Source of the DNA: JALUZX01 sp964561605
GTDB taxonomy: Bacteria > Planctomycetota > UBA1135 > JALUZX01
Reading direction: 5' to 3'
Length of the DNA stretch: 64,000 bases
NCBI GenBank assembly: GCA_964561605.1
Contig: CAZLQD010000029.1
Coordinates: 186,001-250,000 of the forward strand
In this document: in pieces, positions 9,680-18,303 of the stretch
How the letters are laid out: every line of letters begins with the position of its first letter
How positions within the stretch are numbered: position 1 is the stretch's first letter
The notes under the pieces: model-generated
The model's database searches: none
Seen by the model: only the letters and a program-made list of their open reading frames with translations
Told to the model about the DNA's origin: nothing
Made by a program: the position numbers and the translations under genes

Positions 9680-11239
9680 TCAGTCCCCTTCCTCCTTCAG
9701 GATGCTTGCGAGGGCGGCCAGGGCCTCGAGGTTCCCCGTGAGGGTCCCCCGGATGCATTTTCCATCACCCGTAACCAGAAGCCTGATGGGGGTGGAGGAG
9801 AGCTTGGAGAGATCCAGGCCCTTGGGGGGGGTCTTTCCCGAGAGGGTGGTGATGGTCTGAAGGAGCTTCTTCACGGAGAGTCCGGCCGAGAAGATCCCCT
9901 TGGAAGCCCCGGTCCGGGTGAGTCCCTTGGCGACGGCGGCGACTTCGCCCTTGGGGCCCAGGGCCATGACCAGTCTCTGTCCCACCAGGCCCGTCAGGAC
10001 CTGGACGGAATCGTCCCCCAGGAGCTTCTTGAACTTCTCCGCATCTTTGGGGGAGAGGCCCTTCAGCAACTCCTCGACGGGAAGCTGGAGGGCGGCCAGG
10101 GCGGAGTCCCCCACGGTGAGGGCCTCGGGCTGGAATTCTCCTTTCCGGAGGAGGTTTTCCAGGAAGGAGAGGAAGCCGTCGTCCTTTCCGAGCCCGCCGG
10201 GGACCAGGTCCCTCACGAGGGCCGCCGTCTTCTCCTTGGAGGAGAAGGCGGGCTTCAGGGCCTTGGGGTCCTTCACCGTCCCGACGATGCCCAGAAGGAG
10301 TCTCCCTGCAGGCGAGATCCCTGCGGAGAAGCTCACGGAGGAGCCGAAGAGGTCTTCTTTCTCCTTGTCAGCTTCGCCGTTCGCCAATGTGGCCATTCCC
10401 TTCAGGAGGTTCTGGATCTCCTCCGGGAGTTCCTTCATCTGTGGGGTGTCGATGGAGAACCAGAGGAGCGGATCGGAGACCAGGGAGGGGGGCAGGGGGC
10501 GGGGCCGGAAGACCTTCACGAGATCCCCGAGGATGCTCTTTTCCTTGGGAGTGATCCTGCCCGAAAGGGCGACCTTTCCGCCTTCGGACAGGTCCAGGTT
10601 CAGGTCCAGGAGTTCCAGGCTGTTGACGACCTGGAAAATTGTCTGGATTCCCTGGGTGAAGACTTGGGCCTTCTTGGGATCCCCCTCGGCCGCCTGGGCG
10701 GCGATCATGGGGGCGAAAGCCTGGAACTGCATGAGTTGCCTTCCGAAGGCGGCCAGGGCGTTCCGGGCGAGGACCCTGACGGCAAGGCCCTTTTCCGAGA
10801 GCCCTTCCACCAGGGGCTGGCCGAGCTCGGGAGCCTTGTCCGCCATGACCATTGCGGGGCTCAGCAAACCGAAGGAGCCCACCGTGAGGGGCTTCCCCGG
10901 GAGCTTGCTCCCCTTCATGAAGGAATCCTTGTTCCCCACGGGAAGGGCCACCCAGGGCATGGGAACCTGCTTCGTGACGAAGACGTAGAAGGGCTTTCCC
11001 CGGTCCACGCCGGAAAGGTCGTGGAGTTCCGTCAGGAAGGAGATGTCCACCAGGTTCACCTTCTTCCCCGTGGCCTTGCTCAAGGCGTCCCTGGTCTTCT
11101 CCAGCCAGTCCAGGGAGGGCACCCGGATGGCGGCGATGGTGTCCTTGGGGGCCAGCTCCGAGGGCTTCTGGGCCTTGGCGGGCCCCAGCAGGAGGAGCCC
11201 TGCGGCAAGAGACAGAAGGGTCAGTGGTCTCGGCTTCAT
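9680..11239 (-). CDS. secreted protein of unknown function
   Basis: This 519-residue protein has a clear signal peptide (LLSLAAGLLLLGPAKA, cleavage near residue 23). I do not recognise a catalytic motif. The body alternates short beta-like strands with Lys/Leu-rich helices and repeated LxGLxxKDAEKFKKLL-type segments. The overall plan recalls the large, poorly characterised periplasmic families (DUF3352-like) common in planctomycetes, but I cannot confirm this. I chose ATG 11239, not the open frame further upstream, because it starts the signal peptide and has AAAGGA 10 bases before it. The gene stands alone, with terminators behind it and about 190 bp before the next gene. Confidence 0.7.
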   Translation of the reverse strand: MKPRPLTLLSLAAGLLLLGPAKAQKPSELAPKDTIAAIRVPSLDWLEKTRDALSKATGKKVNLVDISFLTELHDLSGVDRGKPFYVFVTKQVPMPWVALPVGNKDSFMKGSKLPGKPLTVGSFGLLSPAMVMADKAPELGQPLVEGLSEKGLAVRVLARNALAAFGRQLMQFQAFAPMIAAQAAEGDPKKAQVFTQGIQTIFQVVNSLELLDLNLDLSEGGKVALSGRITPKEKSILGDLVKVFRPRPLPPSLVSDPLLWFSIDTPQMKELPEEIQNLLKGMATLANGEADKEKEDLFGSSVSFSAGISPAGRLLLGIVGTVKDPKALKPAFSSKEKTAALVRDLVPGGLGKDDGFLSFLENLLRKGEFQPEALTVGDSALAALQLPVEELLKGLSPKDAEKFKKLLGDDSVQVLTGLVGQRLVMALGPKGEVAAVAKGLTRTGASKGIFSAGLSVKKLLQTITTLSGKTPPKGLDLSKLSSTPIRLLVTGDGKCIRGTLTGNLEALAALASILKEEGD

Positions 11240-11431
11240 GGGTCGGATCCTTTCTTGTCTGGGTGGGTCTTTCGGGGAAGGCTCAGGCGCCGGGCAGGTC
11301 CGTTTCCAGCGGTCTGGTGCCGGCCCGGGCCATTCCTGGTTTCTCCTCCGTGCCCGATGGGGTGAGGTCCTCCCCGGCGGCAACGGAAAAAGAGAAGTTT
11401 TCTCCCCTTTCGTTCCAGGAGGGCGGGAATT

Positions 11432-12436
11432 CTACCTTTTTCCCTTCAGGAGAAGCCAGAGGAAGAGGGGCCCCCCGAGAAGGGCCGTGAAGAGCCCTAC
11501 GGGGATTTCCGTGGGAGCCGCCGCGGTGCGGGCCAAGGTGTCGCACCAGGCCAGGAGGGCCCCTCCGGCGAGGAAGGAGCAGGGAAGAAGGCTCCTGTGG
11601 TCCGGCCCCGTCAGGAGGCGCAGGGCGTGAGGGACCAGGAGTCCCACGAAGCCGATGGGCCCCGTGACGGAGACCACCGAGGCCGTGGCCAGGGAGCCTG
11701 CCAGGAAGGCCTTGCGCCGGAGCCGGCCCGGGTCCACCCCCCGGGACCGGGCGGTCTCCTCGCCGAAGGCCAGGTGATTGAAGTCCCGGGCCAGGAGGAG
11801 GAGGGCCGCCGAAGAGGGCAGGAGGAGAGGAAGGACCGAGGCCGGTTCGGACCATCCTCCCACGGAAAGCCCACCCATGAGCCACCGGTCCATTTCCACC
11901 AGGAGGTCCGGCGAGACGACGTACCGGATGCCCAGGATGGCCGCCGAGCAGATGAGGCCGAGGGTGACCCCTGCAAGGAGTAGGGTCTCCATCCTGAGGC
12001 CCTTTCCCCTGCTTCGGGCCAGCCGGTCCACGAGGGCGACTTCGGCCAGGGCGAAGGCCCAGGCCGCAAGGGCCGGTCCGCTGAAGGGTCCCCACCGGGC
12101 GGAGAGGGCGGGGATCCAGAGGGCCAGGGAGGCTCCCAGGGCCGAGGCGCCGCTCACGCCCAGGGTGAAGGGCGTGGCCAGGGGATTGCGGAGCAGAGCC
12201 TGGAAGGCCGCCCCGGCAAGGGCAAGGCCGCCTCCGGCCAGGAGGCCCAGGAGCACCCGGGGAAGGCGCTGGAAGTAGAAGATGGCTCCCGCCGGTCCCC
12301 TCCCGGCCAGGGCCTCCCCCCAATCCAGGGACTCCGCTCCCAGGAGAGGACAGAGGAGGGCCGCCGAGAGGAAGAAGAGTCCCGCCGTCCCCACCTGGAG
12401 GAAGAGCCTTTTCCTGGTGAGGGGGCCCGGCCTCAT
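11432..12436 (-). CDS. FecCD/BtuC-family ABC transporter permease
   Basis: This 334-residue integral membrane protein belongs to the vitamin B12/ferric-siderophore permease family, which forms a homodimeric channel with the ATPase encoded upstream. Eight to ten hydrophobic helices are visible. Family motifs are RLPRVLLGLLAGGGLALAGA near the N-terminus, RNPLATPFTLGVSGASALGA, and GPIGFVGLLVPHALRLL in the coupling-helix region. The C-terminal GGPLFLWLLLKGKR is also typical. It is the last gene of the operon, and its ATG overlaps the ATPase stop by 4 bp. The substrate (cobalamin, haem or siderophore) cannot be decided from this protein. Confidence 0.93.
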   Translation of the reverse strand: MRPGPLTRKRLFLQVGTAGLFFLSAALLCPLLGAESLDWGEALAGRGPAGAIFYFQRLPRVLLGLLAGGGLALAGAAFQALLRNPLATPFTLGVSGASALGASLALWIPALSARWGPFSGPALAAWAFALAEVALVDRLARSRGKGLRMETLLLAGVTLGLICSAAILGIRYVVSPDLLVEMDRWLMGGLSVGGWSEPASVLPLLLPSSAALLLLARDFNHLAFGEETARSRGVDPGRLRRKAFLAGSLATASVVSVTGPIGFVGLLVPHALRLLTGPDHRSLLPCSFLAGGALLAWCDTLARTAAAPTEIPVGLFTALLGGPLFLWLLLKGKR

Positions 12437-13230
12437 GGACGGACCTCCCGGCGGGTCCGGCCCGGAAGGACCACGGGACCGCCTCCCTGGGGATGGGCCG
12501 CCAGGACCAGCCCCGGACCGTAGGCCTCTTCCAGGACCTCCCGGCGGAGGACCTGGTCGGGCCTGCCCGAGGCCAGGATCCTCCCTTCCGCCAGGAGATG
12601 GATGGTCCTTCCGAAGAGGGCGGCCAGGTTCAGGTCGTGGGAGACCACCAGGAGGGCTTTCCCTTCCCGGGCCAGGTCTTCCAGGATCTCCAGGACCTGG
12701 ACGGCCCTGTGGGGGTCCAGTGAGGAAGTGGGCTCGTCCAGGAGGAGGAAGGGCCGGTCCCGGGGGGCGAGGACCGCCGCCAGGCGGGCCCTTTGACGTT
12801 CCCCGCCGGAGAGGCGGTTCAAGGGACGGCCGGCCAGATCCTCCAGGCCCAGTAGGGCCAGGACCTGCTCCACCCGGGCCAGTTCCCCCGGCCCGGGAAG
12901 GGCCAGGCCGGTCCGGCCCGCCTCCAGGCCCAGGGCGGCCGTCTCGGCCACGGTGAACCCGAAAGCCTCCTCTTCCTTCTGGGGGAGCCAGCCCAGGAGA
13001 GCGGCCCTCTCCCCGGGAGGGATCTCCCCCAGGGCCCTGGTTTCCAGGCGGACCCGGCCGGCGCGGGGTGGGAGGGCCCCGGCCAGGAGGGCCAGGAGGG
13101 TGCTCTTCCCCGAGCCGTTGGGGCCGACCAGGAAGTCCATTCCGCCCCCGGGGAGGGCGAGGTCCGCCCCCCGGAGGACGGGCCGGTCCTCTTCGTAGGA
13201 GAAGCTCACGTCTTCGGCGGAAAGGATCAT
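12433..13230 (-). CDS. ABC transporter ATP-binding protein (BtuD/FecE-like)
   Basis: This 265-residue cytosolic ATPase powers the import system. Walker A is GPNGSGKST (36-44), the Q-loop is in LLGWLPQKEEE, the signature is LSGGERQRARLAAVLA, Walker B is FLLLDEPTSSLD, and the switch His is in VVSHDLNLAA. The start ATG 13230 overlaps the binding-protein stop (ATGA), and its own stop overlaps the permease start in the same way, which points to translational coupling. A longer open frame extends upstream, but it runs through the binding-protein gene in another frame and is not real. Confidence 0.94.
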   Translation of the reverse strand: MILSAEDVSFSYEEDRPVLRGADLALPGGGMDFLVGPNGSGKSTLLALLAGALPPRAGRVRLETRALGEIPPGERAALLGWLPQKEEEAFGFTVAETAALGLEAGRTGLALPGPGELARVEQVLALLGLEDLAGRPLNRLSGGERQRARLAAVLAPRDRPFLLLDEPTSSLDPHRAVQVLEILEDLAREGKALLVVSHDLNLAALFGRTIHLLAEGRILASGRPDQVLRREVLEEAYGPGLVLAAHPQGGGPVVLPGRTRREVRP

Positions 13231-14228
13231 CGCTTCCTCCCTTCCTCCGGGGCTTCCCCGCCGGCCCGCCGGGAGGGGCGGAAGATCCCGGCCAGGATCC
13301 GGGCGGTGCGGACCACCCTGGGACCGGGGAGGAGGAGGAAGTCTTCCGTCAGGACCCGGACCTTGCCGTTTCGGACAGCCGGAATTCCCGGGAGGGTCCG
13401 CCTCCAGTCGGAGAGGAGGGCCGCAGGGTCGGCCTTTTCGCCCGGGTGGAAGTCGAGGACGACTTCCGGCTCCCCGGCCTGGAGGCTCTCGATAGAGACC
13501 TGGGGCCACTTGCCCGGGGCCTCCTCGAAGAGGTTCCTTCCGCCGGCCAGGCGGACGATCTGGCCGAGGAAGGTCTTTCCCGTGGCGGTGTAGACCCCGG
13601 CCAGGGTTCCCTTTCTGTGCCCCAGGGCGAGGAAGACCCGGGGACCGGGCCCGGCCCGGAGGGTCTCCTCCAGAAGGCGGGCCAGGCCGGAGCGGAGACG
13701 GTGAGCCGCATCTTCAGCCTCGACGGGGACGCCCATGATGCGGCCCACGCGCCAGTAGGCCTGGAAGAGGTCGGCCAGGGTGTCCAGTTCCAGGGGGGGG
13801 TCGGGACAGGGAATGGAGTGGCGGGCGGCGAAGCTCCGGACCTTGGCGCTCCGGCCCTGGAAGAGGAGGAACCGGGGCCTGAGCTCGAGGATCTTCTCGA
13901 AGGCCGGGTTGAAGGAGCCCCCAACCCTGGGGAGGGCCAGGGCCCGGGGCGGACCGAAGAGGAAATCGGGCACACCCGCCACCTGGGAGCCGGCTCCGAT
14001 GTCGAAGACGATTTCCACCAGGGCCGGGGAGAGGACCACCACCCTTCCCGGACCGGGCGGGCGGGAAGGGGAGGCGGAGGAGGCGGCGTTTCCAGGGGAC
14101 CGGGTATGGCCCTCCGGTAGGGGAGGGGCCAGGTCCTCCAGGAAGAGGGAGAGGAGGATCCCGGCCAGGAAGGCTCCAGCCGTCACCCAAGTGGAAAGAC
14201 CGGGAACCTTCCCTCCGGGAGCCGCCAT
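13227..14228 (-). CDS. BtuF/FecB-like periplasmic substrate-binding protein, membrane-anchored
   Basis: This 333-residue class III binding protein has an N-terminal hydrophobic anchor (AGAFLAGILLSLFL, about residues 17-30) with no lipobox Cys. A Pro/Ser linker and two alpha/beta lobes follow. Family features are VVVLSPALVEIVFDIGAGSQVAGV, LELRPRFLLFQG and GKTFLGQIVRLAGGRNLFEE. It captures the ligand outside the membrane and delivers it to the permease and ATPase. It starts immediately after the lipoamide dehydrogenase stop with no gap and overlaps the ATPase gene by 4 bp, so the four genes are one operon. The long linker with an uncleaved anchor is a little unusual. I see no cobalamin riboswitch upstream of the operon. 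Confidence 0.85.
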   Translation of the reverse strand: MAAPGGKVPGLSTWVTAGAFLAGILLSLFLEDLAPPLPEGHTRSPGNAASSASPSRPPGPGRVVVLSPALVEIVFDIGAGSQVAGVPDFLFGPPRALALPRVGGSFNPAFEKILELRPRFLLFQGRSAKVRSFAARHSIPCPDPPLELDTLADLFQAYWRVGRIMGVPVEAEDAAHRLRSGLARLLEETLRAGPGPRVFLALGHRKGTLAGVYTATGKTFLGQIVRLAGGRNLFEEAPGKWPQVSIESLQAGEPEVVLDFHPGEKADPAALLSDWRRTLPGIPAVRNGKVRVLTEDFLLLPGPRVVRTARILAGIFRPSRRAGGEAPEEGRKR

Positions 14229-15641
14229 CTAGGACCTCTTCTTCAGGTCGAAAATGTGGATGGCCGAGCCTTCCGCCGCTTCGGCCGCCTCGGGATAGGC
14301 CTCTGCCAGGGTGGGATGGGCCTGGATGGTGCAGGCCAGGTCTTCCAGGAGGAGGCCCTTCTCCACGGCAAGGGCTCCGGCGGCGATCAGCTCCGAGGCC
14401 TCGGGAGCCATGATGTGGACCCCGAGAACCTTTCGGGAGGATCTCTCCGCCACCACTTTGAAGAAGCCGTCCAGGGCGTCCAGGGTGGCGGCCCGGCCCA
14501 GGGCCCTGACGGGGAAGACCCCTTCCACAGTTTCCATCCCCGAGTCTGCGGCTTGGGTCGAGGTGAGCCCGACGGTTGCGATCTCCGGGTCGGTGAAGAC
14601 CACGGCCGGGATTGCGGTCGGGTCGAAGGATGCCTTCTCGTCGCCGGCGACGGATTCGGCCAGGACCTTGCCTTCGGCCGAGGCCTTGTGGGCCAGCATG
14701 GGTGGGCCGGCGAGATCGCCCATGGCGCGGAGGCCCGGGACGTTGGTTCTTCCCGCCCCGTCGGTCTCGACGAAGCCCTTATCGTCGAAGGTGACCCCCG
14801 CCTCGCGGAGGCCGCAACCCCCGTCCCATGGTTTGCGGCCGACCGTGACGAGGACGGCGTCCGCCTCGATGGGCCGGGTCGTCCCTTTGTGTTCCACCTG
14901 GAGGACCAGGCCGTTCGGGCCCTTCTCGGCCGAGAGGGCCCTGGCCGGGGCGAGGACCGGGAGGCGGCGCTTCTTCAGGACCCTGGCCATCGTCTTGCGG
15001 AGATCCGGATCCAGGCCGGGGAGGACTCCGTCCAGGGCCTCTACGACGGTCACCTCGGATCCGAGGGCGGCGTAGGCCAGGCCCAGTTCCAGGCCTACGT
15101 ACCCCCCGCCCACGACGACGAGCCTTTCGGGGAAGAAGGGAGGGGAGAGGGCCTCCGTGGAGGACCAGATCCGTTCTCCGTCGAAGGGGAGGGAAGGGAG
15201 TTCCACCGGGCGGGATCCCGTGGCGACCAGGATCTCCGGGGCTTCCAGGAGCTCTTCCCCGCCTTCATTCAAGGTGACCCGGACCTTGCCGGGTGCCTCG
15301 ATCCGGCCCTTTCCGGGAAGGAGGGGGACCTTGTTGAGGCGGAGGAGTTCGCCCACGCCCTTGGTGACCCGGGTCACGACCTGGTTTTTCCAGGAGACCA
15401 GGCCGGGGAGATCCACCTCCACGCCCTGGACCTTTACACCGATCCGGGAGCCCCGGCGGGCCGCCTCGGCCAGTCGGCCCGCCCGGATGAAGGCCTTGGA
15501 GGGGATGCAACCTACGTTGAGGCAGGTGCCGCCCGGGGGGCCCGGATCCACGACGGCCGCCTTCTTTCCAAGCTGGGCCAGGCGGATGGCGCAGACGTAT
15601 CCCGCCGGCCCGGCCCCCAAGATCACCGCGTCGAACTCCAT
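14229..15641 (-). CDS. lpdA: dihydrolipoyl dehydrogenase (E3)
   Basis: This 470-residue FAD flavoprotein re-oxidises dihydrolipoamide with NAD+ in 2-oxoacid dehydrogenase or glycine-cleavage complexes. The N-terminal FAD motif is GAGPAGY (9-15), the redox disulfide lies in GGTCLNVGCIPSK (C40, C45), the NAD motif is VVVGGGYVGLELG, and the active-site His is in QAHPTLAEAYPE near residue 440. Of two in-frame starts I chose 15641, which has GGAGGTGCCC directly upstream; a start 8 codons earlier is possible. It heads the operon with the BtuFCD-like transporter. No E1, E2 or glycine-cleavage genes are in the window, so which complex it serves is open. Confidence 0.94.
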   Translation of the reverse strand: MEFDAVILGAGPAGYVCAIRLAQLGKKAAVVDPGPPGGTCLNVGCIPSKAFIRAGRLAEAARRGSRIGVKVQGVEVDLPGLVSWKNQVVTRVTKGVGELLRLNKVPLLPGKGRIEAPGKVRVTLNEGGEELLEAPEILVATGSRPVELPSLPFDGERIWSSTEALSPPFFPERLVVVGGGYVGLELGLAYAALGSEVTVVEALDGVLPGLDPDLRKTMARVLKKRRLPVLAPARALSAEKGPNGLVLQVEHKGTTRPIEADAVLVTVGRKPWDGGCGLREAGVTFDDKGFVETDGAGRTNVPGLRAMGDLAGPPMLAHKASAEGKVLAESVAGDEKASFDPTAIPAVVFTDPEIATVGLTSTQAADSGMETVEGVFPVRALGRAATLDALDGFFKVVAERSSRKVLGVHIMAPEASELIAAGALAVEKGLLLEDLACTIQAHPTLAEAYPEAAEAAEGSAIHIFDLKKRS

Positions 15642-15841
15642 GGGCACCTCCACTTTCAGGTCCAAACCCAGACTCTGCCCGCCTGCATGATTGGAGGCAA
15701 CGGGGAACCTTGGAAGGAGGTCCGGGACTGGAGGTCCAGGTTCTTCCGGGTGCAGGGGCGTGTGGGGCCCCGGCCGGGACTGAGCCGAACCGGTCCCTTT
15801 TCCTCACCGGTCATCCCCCCTCGGCCTGGGGCGGCCCTGTT

Positions 15842-16084
15842 TTTTCTTTCGGATGGGTGGAAGTAGTAGAGGTCGATCCGGGCAGTGGTCTTCACGCCGG
15901 CGAGGCCGGGGGAGAGGTGGATGGTGAGGTCGAAGGGCTTTCCCCTGGGGAAGGTGGGGAGGTTGGAGGGGTGGCGGATGTGGACCTGGCGGATCAGCTG
16001 ATCCTTGGGTCCACAGAGATAGGCCACGCCGAAGGCGGCCGGGGGGGCGACGGATTGGAAGATGCGGGGGATCCGATCCGGCCT
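15842..16084 (-). pseudogene. coding-like fragment downstream of the sulfatase, no start codon
   Basis: About 80 codons immediately after the sulfatase stop, in a different frame, have the codon habits of a real gene here. Almost every third position is G or C, and the peptide is balanced (for example AAFGVAYLCG, KPFDLTIHLSPG, ARIDLYYFHPSE). No ATG or GTG with a ribosome site opens it. It could be the frameshifted C-terminal tail of the sulfatase or the remnant of a lost gene. I do not recognise the family. The frame stays open to a TGA at 15656, but codon quality falls after about 15842. I see nothing else in 15659-15841 beyond the promoter space of lpdA. Confidence 0.35.
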
Positions 16085-17580
16085 CAGGCGGGGGGCATGA
16101 GGGCGGCGATCTTCTTGTCGCGCCTCCACCACTTGGGGCCTTCGGCCAGGACTTCCTTGTCGTAGGCGATCAAGGCCTTCTTCATGCGCTCGAACCGTTC
16201 GGGCTCGTGGGCCGAGAGGTCCGTGGTCTCCCTGGGGTCGAGCCGGAGGTTGAAGAGCTCGAACTTGGTCCGCCGGGAATTCCCCAGGATCTTCCAGTCG
16301 CCGTCCCTCGAGGCGATGCGGAACTGGAAGAAGTGGTTTCTCCAGTAGAGGGGACGGGGGCGCCGGAACTTCTTTCCCCGGAGGATGGGGAGGATGGATG
16401 TCCCGTCCAGGGTGACCCCTTCCGGGAGGGGAAGGCCGGCGACCTCCAGGAAAGTGGGGAAGACATCGGAGCCGATGATGGGTTCCCCGGAAAGGCCGCC
16501 GGGCCGGATCCCCGCCTCCCTCAGGCCCCTGGGCCAGCAGATGATTCCCGGAACACGGATACCACCCTCGTGGGTGTGGCGCTTCCGGCCCCTGAGGCCG
16601 CCGGTGCTTCCCCGGTAGCGGCTCCCGTCGTAAGGGCTGTCCGTGCGGTTGAAGGTGCCCAGGCCGGTGCGACCTTCCGGGCCGTTGTCGCTTGTATACC
16701 AGATCAGGGTGTCTTCGTAGACGCCCTCTTCCTTCAGGCACCGGACGATGGTGCCCACGGCCGTGTCGATCTCGGTGATGCTGCCGAGGAACTGCCTCAG
16801 GCTCGGGTCCTTGAGGTTCCTGTAGAGCCCGGTGAACCTGGGATCGGCGTTGATCGGTCCGTGAGGTTCGTGGAACCAGAAGGTGACGAAGAAGGGCTTG
16901 TCCTTGTCCCGTTCTTCCTTGAACCACTTCACGAATTGGGAGGCCAGGAACTGGGCGGAGAAGCCGTGGACCTTTCCCAGGGGCTCTCCGTTACGGAAGA
17001 AGTTCTCCGGGTCCTTGTGGTTGGGCCGGGCCACGTTGCCCGTCGCAATCCACCAATCGTAACCGTAGTCGTTCATGCCGGGCTGGCCGGGGGTGCCGAA
17101 GACGAAATCCTTGTATTGGCCCCGGCCCCGGGCCTTGTCCCGCTTTTCGTCGTACCAATTCAGGTGCCACTTTCCGAAGTGGGCCGTGGTGTAGCCCGCG
17201 TCCCGGAGGATCCTGGGCAGGGTGACCTCCGAGGCCCGGAGGTGGCAGAAGTGGTGAGGCGGGATCCAGCGGTAGACTCCGTTCCGGAAAGGGGTCCTAC
17301 CCGTGAGGATGGAGGACCTGGAAGGAGAGCAGACCGAATCGGCGGAGTAACAGTTGGTGAACTTGATTCCTTCCCGGGCCAGCCGATCGATGTTGGGGGA
17401 CCGGATGAAGGGGCTCCCGAAGGAGTGGAGATCTCCCCAGCCCTGGTCGTCGGCGAGGAACTGGATGAAGTTGGTCTTTCTCTTCTTTCTTCCTTCCAGG
17501 GAGTCCGAGGGCTTCCAGGGCAGTGCGACCCCGGCGGCGGCGGCGCCCAGGGACTTCAGGAAGGTCCGGCGGTTCAACAT
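16084..17580 (-). CDS. Tat-exported type I sulfatase
   Basis: This 498-residue arylsulfatase-family enzyme hydrolyses sulfate esters, in planctomycetes usually on polysaccharides. The N-terminus carries a twin-arginine signal (NRRTFLKSLGAAAAGVALP). Metal residues are in FLADDQGWGD (D44, D45). The formylglycine site is CSPSRSSILTG with C84, so it needs the anaerobic or FGE maturation system. Further metal and substrate motifs are FHEPHGPI and WYTSDNGPEGR. AGGAGG precedes the ATG. Its C-terminus ends cleanly, but coding-like sequence continues in another frame (see 15842-16084). The nearby mutarotase and galactokinase genes fit use of sulfated galacto- or rhamno-polysaccharides, which is inference. 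Confidence 0.93.
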   Translation of the reverse strand: MLNRRTFLKSLGAAAAGVALPWKPSDSLEGRKKRKTNFIQFLADDQGWGDLHSFGSPFIRSPNIDRLAREGIKFTNCYSADSVCSPSRSSILTGRTPFRNGVYRWIPPHHFCHLRASEVTLPRILRDAGYTTAHFGKWHLNWYDEKRDKARGRGQYKDFVFGTPGQPGMNDYGYDWWIATGNVARPNHKDPENFFRNGEPLGKVHGFSAQFLASQFVKWFKEERDKDKPFFVTFWFHEPHGPINADPRFTGLYRNLKDPSLRQFLGSITEIDTAVGTIVRCLKEEGVYEDTLIWYTSDNGPEGRTGLGTFNRTDSPYDGSRYRGSTGGLRGRKRHTHEGGIRVPGIICWPRGLREAGIRPGGLSGEPIIGSDVFPTFLEVAGLPLPEGVTLDGTSILPILRGKKFRRPRPLYWRNHFFQFRIASRDGDWKILGNSRRTKFELFNLRLDPRETTDLSAHEPERFERMKKALIAYDKEVLAEGPKWWRRDKKIAALMPPA

Positions 17581-17778
17581 GGTCTGGTCCTCCTGGCTGA
17601 CTCGAGTCTTGCCGGGGGGCGGCCGATTCAGGGGAGCATAGCTTTGTCCGGGCAGGGAATCCAGGAGAGGAGGTGGGGGCCCTCTTTTCCCGATTCCCGG
17701 GAAAAGGGAGGCCTGGAGCGGAAGGTATGGCCATAATCAGGAAGAAGAGGGAGGGCGGCTCCGAGAGGTGAGCGGACC

Positions 17779-18213
17779 ATGAGATGGAACGGTGCTTGTT
17801 TTCCGGTCCTTTTCCTGGCGGCGACTCTCTTTACGGCGGGGTGTGCCGCTCCTGGGGGCCGGGAGGGTGTTCCTCCCAAGCGTTTCGCCTGGGTTACGGG
17901 AGTGAAGCCCGAGAAGCTTGCTCGTTACAAGGAGCTTCACGCCCATCCCTGGCCGGGGGTCTTGGCGACCTTGAGGCGGTGCCATTTCAGGAACTTCTCC
18001 ATCTTCCTAAAGAAGATCAGGGGGAGGTACTATCTCTTCGCCTACCTGGAATACACCGGTAAGGACTTGGACAAGGACATGGCCGCCATGGCTGCCGATC
18101 CCGTCACCCGGCGCTGGTGGAAGGAAACCGATCCCTGCCAGGAGCCCCTTCCCGAGGCCAAGGCGGAAGGCAAGATCTGGGCCGACGCAGAAGAGATCTT
18201 TCACATGGATTGA
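17779..18213 (+). CDS. lipoprotein L-rhamnose mutarotase-family protein
   Basis: This 144-residue protein has a lipoprotein signal (FLAATLFTAGC, acylated Cys near residue 21) and then a ferredoxin-like alpha+beta barrel of the RhaM family. The usual RhaM enzyme is about 104 residues, cytosolic, and interconverts alpha- and beta-L-rhamnose. The conserved features are KRFAWVTGVKP, YKELHAHPWPGVL (active-site His region), FSIFLKK, YLFAYLEY and TRRWWKETDP. Export as a lipoprotein is unusual for this family and suggests action on periplasmic sugar or a non-enzymatic role. GAGAGGTGAGC precedes the ATG. The neighbouring sulfatase is divergently transcribed. Confidence 0.83.
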   Translation: MRWNGACFPVLFLAATLFTAGCAAPGGREGVPPKRFAWVTGVKPEKLARYKELHAHPWPGVLATLRRCHFRNFSIFLKKIRGRYYLFAYLEYTGKDLDKDMAAMAADPVTRRWWKETDPCQEPLPEAKAEGKIWADAEEIFHMD

Positions 18214-18229
18214 CCATCCTGTCATTTTT

Positions 18230-18303
18230 CTCCCGGCAGACTTTTATAACGAAATGGTTAGGCGGCTAAGTTGGAAAACTACTCCCGGCAGGTTTTTATA
18301 ACG
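18230..18303 (+). promoter_or_regulatory. duplicated TATAAC promoter-like module before the URO-D gene
   Basis: A 22-nt module, CTCCCGGCAG plus two variable bases plus TTTTATAACG, occurs at 18230-18251 and again at 18282-18303, exactly 52 bp apart. Each copy ends in TATAAC (18245-18250 and 18297-18302), one base from the sigma70 -10 consensus, in an AT-rich pocket of an otherwise GC-rich genome. No convincing -35 is seen. The second TATAAC is 7 bp before a GTG at 18310. Confidence 0.5.

Noticed and set aside
12433..13509. Longer ABC ATPase starting at 13509
   Set aside because: The extra 93 codons lie inside the binding-protein gene in another frame; ATG 13230 directly precedes the conserved domain and overlaps the upstream stop.
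11240..15800. Cobalamin riboswitch for the importer operon
   Set aside because: I looked upstream of lpdA and between the genes for the conserved B12-box and found none; the genes abut or overlap.
18254..18301. Small 15-codon frame starting at ATG 18254 in the duplicated promoter region
   Set aside because: There is no ribosome site, it is out of frame with the URO-D gene, and its codon use is unlike that of the other genes.
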